DNA from: Euprymna scolopes
Taxonomy: Eukaryota; Mollusca; Cephalopoda; Sepiida; Sepiolidae
DNA: 24,224 bases
NCBI GenBank assembly: GCA_024364805.1
Contig: CM044493.1
Location: forward strand, 85,972,059-85,996,282
Reading direction: 5' to 3'
Under the pieces are notes generated by a model that made no database searches, was not told the DNA's origin, and was given only the letters and a program-made list of their open reading frames with translations. Every line of letters starts with the position of its first letter. Within the stretch, counting starts at the first letter, position 1. This document shows positions 17,639 through 24,224 of the stretch, piece after piece. The position numbers were made by a program, and so were the translations under genes.

Positions 17639-17754
17639 AAATATGAAGAAAAAAATGGATGAAAACAATTCTACAAAGAGTAACAATCTAAAATAATTTA
17701 TTTAACAGTTTTGCAACCAAACGGTCTACTATGAATAAGGAAGCGTTAATTGGC
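17639..17754 (+). repeat. Diverged direct repeat, copy A
   Basis: aaatatgaagaaaaaaatgg then atgaaaacaatt...tttaacagttttgcaacc...taattggc matches 18346-18458 in order, about 700 bp away. Confidence 0.65.
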
Positions 17755-18345
17755 TGTGGCTAAGCAAATTGTGGTGGCATCTAACATTTTGAATTTTCCA
17801 GTTTATTATTGTTGTCTGAGCAGATAGTCCTGGGCAGATCAATCATGTTTTAAAATGTTTATTGGCAATAGAAATAATTTCATAGTTATCTCCCTTTAAT
17901 ACAGATTTTTATAGGTGAATTTATCTTATTCGCTTTATTCCTGGAAGCTGTATTTGCTGAGTGTAACTTTACTTAAATTGAGCCGGGACCAAAGAGATGA
18001 TTCATGGTTGCGGCTTTTAACTTGAACTTTCGGGGAGGAGGGGAGGGGTCAAATCACAGTTATTCAATTAAAAAGTATTTCAATGATTTTATTAAAAGTT
18101 CTTACATAAAACGTGTTCAGAGATTGAGAAGTGGTTTGGTCAGAGAGGTTGTTGGCAATAGCAACGAAATTCGAAACATTATCACAAGTTAAAAAAATCG
18201 AGGAAATAATATGAATTAATTTATTAGGAATACAATATGGATACCCATACGATGCGTCCATTCAGATAACGCATTTAATCAAATCAATGCTATTCTAAAC
18301 TTGAGTAGAAAAGACTGTTGTAAAGTGTTTTATGTAGTAAGACAT

Positions 18346-18458
18346 AAATATGAAGAAATAAATGGATGAAAACGATTTCATGAAGATCAACATAAATGAT
18401 TTATTAAACAGTTTACAACTGAAAGAATCACTATGATAATGAGGATGCTTTAATTGCC
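18346..18458 (+). repeat. Diverged direct repeat, copy B
   Basis: aaatatgaagaaataaatgg then atgaaaacgatt...attaaacagtttacaact...taattgcc is the partner of 17639-17754. The intervening 590 bp and the following 400 bp hold no recognised gene; the open frames at 18004 and 18064 overlap on opposite strands and show no motif. Confidence 0.65.
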
Positions 18459-18862
18459 TAAGTCGATTTCAGTAATTGCTATTTAAATTTTCTTCTTTGT
18501 TCTGTATCGTCTGGTAAAAGGAGCAAATATATTACATTTTAGCAAGATTAGCGACATTTATTACATGTGTTTCTATTAGGATATAATTTTTGACTTTTGA
18601 ACGATTATCGAGGATCACTATGGTTCGAATTTGCCCACCATTTTGTTTTTGTCCTAATTCAACAGCCTGTGAACTACCTAAGCATATTTAAGTAAAAAAA
18701 CAAACATACTAATAAGTTAAAACATAAACTTATTCAGGTCGTTAAAAGAGTAACTTAACTTGCCTTTGGTAATATTTATTTGTTGTGTATTGAGCTTTTT
18801 CACCCCCTTTTTTTGCTTTGGTAGCTGTTCTGGAAAATCACCCAAAATTTTTATATAAAGTG

Positions 18863-19084
18863 ATGGATACTAGTACTGCTACGAAGCACAATGATAACAA
18901 TGAGAAAAACCTTGGACACTAAAGGGAAAGAATTCAGACAGCTTTGAGATCAAATGTAAGGACTTATGTTGATAAAGGATTTGAGCAGGTGACCATGTCT
19001 ACTAGGCAAAACTATAACGAATATTTTCAGGATGCATCCACGTCACTTGAAGCTAGACAAGGAATTGTGAAAATCAAAGAATAA
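18863..19084 (+). other. Unrecognised short open stretch, possible coding relic
   Basis: From an ATG at 18863 the reading is MDTSTATKHNDNNEKN, then a break, then 53 open codons (18923-19081) including RTYVDKGFEQVTMSTRQNY and DASTSLEARQGIVKIKE before a stop. The composition looks more protein-like than the surrounding AT-rich frames, but I recognise no domain. It lies near two repeats and a retroelement fossil and may be part of one of these. Confidence 0.2.
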
Positions 19085-19169
19085 AGAAAATACAAATTCT
19101 TCAAATGAGATGAATGAAGTGTTGGGGGAGAAAGATGAAGGACAACACAATAATTCTAATAGTACCTAT

Positions 19170-19358
19170 TTACTATGCCTCCCCACGGGACAGAGTTAGA
19201 CACCAGGGTCGTTTTTTAACGTGGAGAAAAGGTACAAAAATAAAAATTGTCTCAGTCGTGAAGGATTTCTCCTCCACCGAAAGAGAACAAGAAATAGAAG
19301 TGCAGCATCTGGATAACAGATACTACACTTTGATCTTGTCCCGAAAGTAATAGAAGGG
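19170..19358 (-). repeat. U2 snRNA-derived repeat, uninterrupted copy
   Basis: Minus strand: gggacaagatcaaagtgtag then tatctgttatccag matches U2 snRNA nucleotides 19-50 closely, including gtgtagtatctgtt. Further on, caatttttatttttgtacct and acgttaaaaaacgaccctgg match the tail of the copy at 9640-10222. The 78-codon plus-strand frame at 19114-19350 runs antisense through this and is not judged real. Confidence 0.7.
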
Positions 19359-19385
19359 AAAAGTAAGAGTATAAAACCAAGTTCA

Positions 19386-19454
19386 GGTGGAGCAGAGCAA
19401 CTTGCTTATTTGGAATATCAATTAAAACAAAAAAGCAAGTTGCTCTGCCCCACC
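19386..19454. repeat. 22-bp hairpin with one mismatch
   Basis: ggtggagcagagcaacttgctt-type arm (19386-19407) is repeated inverted at 19433-19454 with a single difference, around a 25-nt AT-rich loop. The size suits a precursor-microRNA-like fold or a very small snap-back element. It starts about 30 bp beyond the U2-derived repeat. Confidence 0.8.
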
Positions 19455-19654
19455 CTGTAGAAAAGAAGCTGTAGAATATGAATTGAGAAGGAGTGATATG
19501 TGAAAGAAAAGAACGGTTGTGAGCACACAACTTAAGTCAACAAGGAAAATATAGCCATTATAAAGCTAGAGACAGAGAACGAAGATCCTCTTTGAATCAA
19601 TTGGGGTCATGTTGACCCATGGAAAGAACTTTCACAAGTAACAGAGGGTAGCGA

Positions 19655-19905
19655 TGAAGAACAAGGACAAGATGTGATTGGTGCAAAGAAAAAGGAATTG
19701 GAAAACATGAAAGTTCCTGAAGCATATGAATGTGTCCCTCACATGGGGCAACAAGATGGATGGTAATAAAAAAATTTATGAATGACAAAAGGATAAGGAA
19801 GGTTTGTCTTGTTGCACGTGGTTATGAAGAAAATTCTCATAACTTAAAAACAGATTCTTCAATATGCAGCCGTGAGGCCATGCGTCTTGTATTGTTAACG
19901 GCCTG
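19655..19905 (+). mobile_element. Ty1/Copia retroelement fossil (start of reverse transcriptase)
   Basis: Short recognisable pieces of a Copia-type reverse transcriptase N-terminus occur in the family order: KKELENMKVPEAYECVP near 19690, VCLVARGYEEN near 19807, and SREAMRLVLL near 19870. It is broken, with several interruptions, is cut on its right by another repeat at about 19906, and has no visible LTR. It appears old. The left boundary is uncertain and may reach 19560. Confidence 0.65.
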
Positions 19906-20012
19906 ATGAAAACTAATTAAAAAGTTTTCCATATGTCTGAATATCCTATATATCAAATTTCAAGTCGGTAGATTAAAAATCCCTTGAGTATATTAGTTGA
20001 GAAGTTTCCTTA

Positions 20013-20071
<59 letters not shown>

Positions 20072-20097
20072 TCTCACTTTTATATATATAATAGATA
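19906..20097 (+). repeat. Element tail with (AC)n and terminal ttttatatatataat
   Basis: tgaatatcctatatatcaaa then tttcaagtcggtagattaaa matches 14148-14200 of the outer element (gaataccctatatattaagt). (AC)n fills about 20021-20070, and ttctcacttttatatatata closes it, like the end of the inner element at 13815-13840. It is a 5'-truncated member of the same repeat group. Confidence 0.7.
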
Positions 20098-20112
20098 GGT
20101 AAATTTAGTAGA

Positions 20113-20656
20113 TTTTTTTTTTTACTTGGAGGTGGGGGTGTGCACTGCTTATTAAGACCCAGAGACCACTTTAACCTTAGGGAGGTAGACGGGGAAACAA
20201 CACCGTGAACACCGGTAATGATAGAACTCGCAGAGAGTTAAAATATATGAGGGCAGCTAAGCAAGAACTTATTTACATTAGACTTGAAAACGACCATGTT
20301 ATAGTCAGCTGATATAGGCAACCCCGACACTATTGTGTTCTATCGATGGAAAAAAAAATGGAATAGAATTTTCATTAAGTTTTAAACACAAATAGAAAGT
20401 AAAAAAAAAATTGTTTACAGTTAATATAGCTACACGAGTACTTGTTGTGAATGTTTTATGGGGTTTGTACAAGAGATTGAAGCTCAGTCGAGCACCTGCC
20501 ATAAAAAAAACGACAGAGCAGAGATAGACCTGCACCATCTCTTCTGTGACGAAGAGGGAGTAGGGAGGTGAAAATGTCCTCGCTCACTAGATTTTGAAAA
20601 CGGTTTTGTACCCTGTCAAGGCAGGAAAGAGTCCTAATTAGCAGCTTTTCCTTATT
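20113..20656 (-). mobile_element. 5'-truncated LINE copy, strongly diverged in the middle
   Basis: Poly(T) at 20113-20123 is the tail. The minus strand gives the family 3' UTR and, from about 20656 to 20465, LLIRTLSCLDRVQNRFQNLV, then LPLRHRRDGAGLSLLCRFFY and GRCSTELQSLV, equal to the domain at 22650-23459. The part 20312-20460 is hard to align but has the expected length, so I read it as divergence and not as an insertion. Confidence 0.8.
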
Positions 20657-20736
20657 TGAGTATCTGTCAGTCAATATAAGTTTGATAGACTTTTTAAGCA
20701 ACTAATCCTTTTAATTCAAACTTTATAATCTGTCAG
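20657..20736 (+). repeat. Direct repeat flanking the TIR element, left copy
   Basis: tgagtatctgtcagtcaata then agcaactaatccttttaatt matches 21958-22063. It starts exactly where the LINE similarity stops. Confidence 0.75.
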
Positions 20737-20747
20737 AAAAAAAAAAC

Positions 20748-21312
20748 GTGCTTCTGTATTTAAATAACGAAGAAATATTGAATTTCAAGTAAAACAAATG
20801 GCACCTACGTAAATGTCATGTCGCAAATAGTAACCTATCCAAAAATAAGGTAGAATATTACTTATTCGTGAAAAATAGTTCCGATAAGGATAAAAATGCT
20901 TTGATAAGGTTACGCACTTACGCTGACATGTTGGGTCATGTGATATAATCAATGGGGAAGTAACTCAGTCGAAACACCATATGTAGCAGACAGAATTTAT
21001 TCAGAAAAACAAAATAAACATAGATAATTTGTGAATTTTTTAAAAAATAACTTCTTTATTTTTTTCTTTAACTGCTTGAATTTTAAATTTTTTTATAAAA
21101 AAAAAAATAACTGATGGAATTTTGGCATCAGATTTCCGAGAAATTGAAAACTTAATTACCTCCTCTTTTAACTCTCCAATTAAAATCGAGAGATTTTGAA
21201 ACCAAATCGCTAAATTTTATGAATGTCTTATGTTACTCTATTTGCAGCGTGACAGTGACATAGGTACCATTTGTTTTACTTGAAATTCAATATTTTTTCG
21301 TTATAGAAGCAC
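20748..21312. mobile_element. Non-autonomous element with 80-bp terminal inverted repeats
   Basis: The left end gtgcttctgtatttaaataa then cgaagaaatattgaatttca and agtaaaacaaatggcaccta is inverted at 21232-21312 (ccatttgttttacttgaaat, tcaatattttttcgttatag, aagcac). Interior 20835-21231 is AT-rich and non-coding. Length 565 bp. I see no clear target duplication, so the superfamily is unknown; the structure is that of a MITE or a foldback element. Confidence 0.8.
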
Positions 21313-21316
21313 TGAA

Positions 21317-21349
21317 AAAACAAACAAACAAACAAACAAACAAACAAAC

Positions 21350-21382
<33 letters not shown>
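21317..21382. repeat. Compound microsatellite (AAAC)n then (TC)n
   Basis: About nine AAAC units are followed directly by about 14 TC units, touching the right end of the TIR element. Confidence 0.95.
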
Positions 21383-21385
<3 letters not shown>

Positions 21386-21454
21386 CGACGAGGGAAGAAG
21401 TGAACGAATTTCTATTTTTCATAAGAAAATACGTTTAACGTTCATTCACTACAG

Positions 21455-21745
21455 CATTCAATTCCAGCAGAGCAGTCCTGCCAATACTGATGCTGAGAAG
21501 TCGAAGAGAATACCCCACCCCACCCGTCCACCTCCAGCGAATGCAGCCGACGACATGTCAACCCCTTGGTCTAAAGAAGATGTGCCAATTACTTTATCAT
21601 GTTTAACACCCAGGGTGTCAGTTGCCGCGCCAGGATGAAACAGCCGTTCCAGAGACTTCCCCAAGGCGTGGAAAAAACCCAAGTTAATCTCCCTAGCAAA
21701 CGATACTAACACATGGAAGTCAATTTATAATAGCTGTCCAACACA
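21455..21745 (+). pseudogene. Probable non-LTR reverse transcriptase relic (motif 0 region)
   Basis: Plus-strand frame starting near 21457 reads QSSPANTDAEKSKRIPHPT, then WSKEDVPITLSCLTPRVS, then AAPG followed by a stop, then DFPKAWKKPKLISLAND and WKSIYNS. The pattern (acidic-hydrophobic helix, APG-x-D-like loop, P-K-x-W-K, L-x-N-D) resembles the region just before the catalytic part of LINE reverse transcriptases. The segment is more GC-rich than its surroundings. No closer match is recognised, and a host exon remacin as an alternative cannot be excluded. The minus-strand frame at 21458-21712 is its shadow. Confidence 0.35.
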
Positions 21746-21786
21746 TACCAGCATGTAAAACGAACGTTGAACTGGTGATAATGATG

Positions 21787-21812
21787 ATAGTAGTAGTAGT
21801 AGTAGTAGTAGT
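21787..21812. repeat. (AGT)n microsatellite
   Basis: About eight to nine TAG units; the neighbouring 21813-21957 is AT-rich with nothing recognised. Confidence 0.95.
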
Positions 21813-21957
21813 TGCCTACCAAGACTAAAGAACGCTTTACCTGCTTTTGGTTTTTCTTTTTTTTTTTTTTTGTATTAAAATCTAAGTGATTTCCTAATAC
21901 AATTATCTCCCTTGGTAATTTTTCTTCTATTTTTTATTTATATTTCTATTTGAAAGA

Positions 21958-22063
21958 TGAGTATCTGTCAGTTAATATAATTTTGATAGACTGAAGTTCA
22001 AGTTAATCCTATTTTAAGCAACTAATTCTTTTTATTCAAGCTTTCTAATGTGTCAAAAGAAAA
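21958..22063 (+). repeat. Direct repeat flanking the TIR element, right copy
   Basis: tgagtatctgtcagttaata, then an extra 20 bp, then agcaactaattctttttatt and aagctttctaat. It is the partner of 20657-20736, 1301 bp apart, and further text (attcgtgcttc near 22132) recalls the start of the TIR element. Confidence 0.75.
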
Positions 22064-22499
22064 TGTCTGACAGGTAGAAAACAAATGTTCAAAAGCAAAC
22101 AAAAATCTAAAAAATGATGATGAATAAAAGTATTCGTGCTTCACATCTCCGTTTTTATCTCTCAGCTTTTTTTTTTTGTTATCAGTTAAAATTATTCAAA
22201 AATATCTTTTTTTTTCTTTAATACATAAGCATCGTTTTATCTAAAAGAGAAACGTTTGGAGGAGAGTAAGGGTTAGCAAGGCGGTCTCGAAGATTATTTC
22301 TCGAGTCGAGAGCCATTTTTGTAATACAAGCTGTTCAAAAAGTCACTGAAGGGTTTTGAACTTAAATAGATTCTATATTTTTAATGATATCTTTCTGTAA
22401 TTTTAACACAATCTGACTAAGACATTGGGAAATTAATAAAAATAATATAAAATTTAAACAATCTTTGTTTATGAAAAATACTGTTTTTTTTGTTTTTTT

Positions 22500-22652
22500 T
22501 AATATTGCCAATTTTCAGCTTGATATATTTGTGCTCTTTCCAAAACATTATTCATGACAGATTGCAGAATCTCTGGATTGCGATTCAACTCCTTTATTTC
22601 GTTCATGATCTTTTCCTTCAATTTTTGCAGGGTTTGGAGTTAAGTCATCATC
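22500..22652 (-). pseudogene. Mariner-type transposase relic, C-terminal end
   Basis: Minus strand reads LQTLQKLKEKIMNEIKELN then RNPEILQSVMNNVLERAQI and YQAENWQY. This is the terminal helix region typical of insect- and mollusc-type Tc/mariner transposases that start with a DUF4817 helix-turn-helix (L-K-x-K-I-x-E-E-I ... L-x-x-V-M-x-N-x-x-x-R). The open frame on the plus strand at 22490 begins inside this relic and only becomes meaningful in the LINE. Confidence 0.75.
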
Positions 22653-23404
22653 ATCATCATCAACGTTCTGATCCCCATCTGACATCAATTAAAATGAATG
22701 GCTCTCGTCTTGGGGAGGCCTCAAGTTTTGACAGGCTTCTAGGCTTGACCTTTACTCCTGATCTTAAATGGAATACGTACATCAAATCTGTTGCCAAGGC
22801 CGCTGGAAAAATGGTTGGATCCTTCTATCGATCCAGTAGATATCTCACTGCTGATGCAATTCTCTATCTATATAAGAGCCAGATACGTCCAAGGATGGAA
22901 TACTTTTGCCACATATGGGCAGGAGCTGCTAGAAAAGACTTGTCCTGCCTTGATAGGGTTAAAAATAGACTTCGTGGCCTGGTGGGAAATGGCCTTTTCT
23001 CTTCGCTGCAACCTCTATCTCACAGAAGAGATGTTGTGAGTTTGTCTCTGCTTTATCGTTATTTTCATGGAAAGTGTTCGACTGAACTTCAATCTATGGT
23101 CCCCCCCTCGCCAAACTTTCACAAGAAACACTAGACTAGCTGAAAACATTATCAATAATTTTCCCCACTCTTTATCTGTGCCTAAACCTAAACATAGATT
23201 TCATGATCAAAGCTTCTTTCTTAGAACCACACGCCTGTGGAATTGTCTTCCGTTTTCCTGCTTTCCAGCTGTCTATAATATGGTTGTCTTCAAGTCCAAC
23301 GTGAACAAGTTTCTCATGAGCCGTTCCACTTAAGTTAACAAATTTACCGAACTTCCATTACTATCGATTACTATATTGTCCTTTTGACTACTTGGTGACG
23401 CCTA

Positions 23405-23459
<55 letters not shown>
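22650..23459 (+). mobile_element. Best-preserved LINE copy: C-terminal RT domain, 3' UTR and poly(A)
   Basis: Plus strand. From about 22655 the frame reads HQRSDPHLTSIKMNGSRLG, then LLGLTFTPDLKWNTYIKSV, QIRPRMEYFCHIWAGAARK, LDRVKNRLRGLVGNGLFSS and SLLYRYFHGKCSTELQSMV. At a run of seven C (23101-23107) the frame shifts once, and continues TRNTRLAENIINNFPHSLS, RTTRLWNCLPFSCFPAVYN and FKSNVNKFLMSRST with a stop at 23333. A 75-nt 3' UTR and 52 A residues (23408-23459) follow. The domain is the post-palm C-terminus of a Jockey/CR1-group LINE ORF2; everything 5' of it is missing. The long poly(A) and near-open frame suggest a younger insertion than its relatives. Confidence 0.9.
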
Positions 23460-23461
<2 letters not shown>

Positions 23462-23463
23462 AA

Positions 23464-23616
23464 AAAGTCTTCAAATCGGTGCACAATGTTTCGAATTGTG
23501 TTGCGACTTGGGCTATCTCTTACATGAAAATGCTGTTGATAAGCTTTTCGAGTCAAAACAATTGATCCCTGATTTTGGTAAAACAATTTCCCAACTTGCG
23601 TACGTTGTTCAATGCT
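23464..23616 (-). pseudogene. Mariner-type transposase relic, N-terminal helix-turn-helix
   Basis: Minus strand reads IEQRTQVGKLFYQNQGSIV then LTRKAYQQHFHVRDSPSRN and TIRNIVHRFEDFF, then runs into the LINE poly(A). This is the DUF4817-type DNA-binding domain (K-x-Y-x-x-N-x-S-x-x-x-x-x-R-x-Y-x-x-x-F, S-x-x-T-I-x-x-x-V-x-x-F-E). About 50 open codons remain and no start ATG is visible. Confidence 0.8.
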
Positions 23617-23792
23617 TTACTTATCCGTAATAAATTTTCAAAATATCATCCGTAAAATATGTGCAATAGAGAAAAAAAATGTTCATTAATGATAAAATGA
23701 CAAAGATTTTCAACCCCTCAGTGAACAATCTCATATTTTATGTTTGTCTTCTGTGTTATATAAATCAATATGTTAACAGCTTTATTCCTTAA

Positions 23793-23845
23793 CATTTTGG
23801 TTAGGGGTGAAGTGTAGTATCTGTTCTGACAACACAGTTTCTTTA
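23793..23845 (+). pseudogene. U2 snRNA-like fragment
   Basis: attttggttaggggtgaagt then gtagtatctgttctgaca and acacagttt follows U2 snRNA nucleotides 15-55 (cttttggctaagatcaagtg...). The 18-nt block aagtgtagtatctgttct (23810-23827) is identical to U2 nucleotides 29-46 as I recall the human sequence. Nothing of the U2 3' half follows. Confidence 0.65.
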
Positions 23846-23898
23846 AATGAGATGAATTGGGGAGAAAAAAAAACATATGTACATCAGATGAGGAATAA

Positions 23899-24120
23899 AA
23901 GTTATATATAACTTCATTATAATCATCAGAATATTAAGGGAAATTAAAAGCAGAAGATTAAGAAAAAAAAAAAAAGAAACCCCTTTAAGCTATGCCCCTT
24001 CTTCTATGACGAGAAGCGTTTAGCTTCGAATGCTATGGCCTAAACAGGTTTCTTTTTTCTTAATTTTGCCGCTTTATTTTTCCTTATTGTTCTAATGATA
24101 TAATTAAGTTATATATAACT
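23899..24120. mobile_element. Palindromic MITE with AAGTTATATATAACTT ends
   Basis: Each end carries the self-complementary aagttatatataact, at 23899 and 24106. The arms 23899-23980 and 24047-24120 are inverted copies with moderate divergence, meeting at gaaacc/ggtttc. The 66-nt loop contains a small stem (gaagc-gttta-gcttc, near 24012-24027) and the pair ctatgcc/ctatggc in flanking positions. No coding content. Confidence 0.8.
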
Positions 24121-24224
24121 CATTTCTCGGCTTTAATTTAATATATTTGTTTGCTCCTCTTAATAATGTTGTGCTTTTCTTATCATAAGTTTTGCTTTGT
24201 TAAAGATATATTCTTTGATAACAA

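Larger units (their letters stand above)
22328..23735 (-). mobile_element. Mariner-type DNA transposon disrupted by a LINE
   Basis: The two ends of one transposase lie on the minus strand at 23616-23464 (N-terminus) and 22652-22500 (C-terminus), with a plus-strand LINE between them. Outside the coding ends, agctgttcaaaaagtcactg (22329) and the stretch caacccctcagtgaacaatc (23711) look like decayed inverted ends. The middle of the transposase, with all catalytic residues, is absent, so either a deletion accompanied the LINE insertion or it came before it. Boundaries are tentative. Confidence 0.6.

Noticed and set aside
19114-19350. 78-codon plus-strand frame
   Set aside because: It runs antisense through the U2-derived repeat shared with 9640-10222, where the frame is not kept.
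22260-22320. Hairpin ggtctcga...tcgagagcc
   Set aside because: The stem is only eight to nine pairs with a bulge and no context; such stems are expected by chance at this length.
23371-23586. 71-codon minus-strand frame as one protein
   Set aside because: Only the part above 23464 is transposase-derived; the rest is read-through of the LINE poly(A) as polyphenylalanine.

Overview
This is an AT-rich stretch of animal nuclear DNA made almost entirely of decayed repeats. I find no intact host gene, no supportable host exon, no functional tRNA or rRNA gene, and nothing bacterial (no operons, ribosome binding sites or CRISPR). The mix of Jockey/CR1-like LINE tails, Penelope-like fragments with hammerhead-type cores, Tc1/mariner relics, snRNA- and 5S-derived repeats, LTR fossils and long AT, CT, AC and AAAC microsatellites fits a mollusc, probably a cephalopod such as an octopus. 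That assignment is an inference from repeat style only.

Layout. 1-220 is one copy of a dispersed repeat whose sister lies at 14324-14540. A Tc1-like transposon (255-1562) follows, with both ends derived from the transposase 3' end, so the coding pieces face each other on opposite strands. 2262-4640 holds a possible LTR remnant and a heavily broken LTR-retroelement fossil. 5731-6498 carries inverted and direct Penelope-like fragments with hammerhead-like cores. 6636-6812 is a polypurine tract. 6920-11120 holds five LINE pieces on the minus strand, a degenerate tandem array (7803-8305) and a U2 snRNA-derived repeat split by one of the LINEs. 11557-11724 is a long snap-back repeat. 12494-14260 is an element nested inside a relative, each with an antisense tRNA-like module. 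14603-14868 is a second Penelope-like inverted pair around a hairpin and (AT)n. 15288-16403 is a three-unit tandem repeat of about 380-400 bp. 16600-17035 is headed by a 5S rRNA-like sequence. 19170-20656 holds a second U2-derived repeat, a 22-bp hairpin, a Ty1/Copia fossil, a repeat tail and another LINE. 20748-21312 is a long-TIR element. 22328-23735 is a mariner-type transposon whose two coding ends survive on either side of a LINE insertion. 23899-24120 is a palindromic MITE.

None of these parts works as a pathway. What the window records is insertion history: LINE into U2-derived repeat, LINE into mariner-type transposon, element into its own relative, Tc1 into a microsatellite. The most interesting signals are the paired hammerhead-like motifs, the recurrent U2 snRNA 5'-domain similarity (three clear sites plus a tandem array with U2-like unit heads), the tail-to-tail Tc1 chimera and the nested elements with tRNA-like modules.
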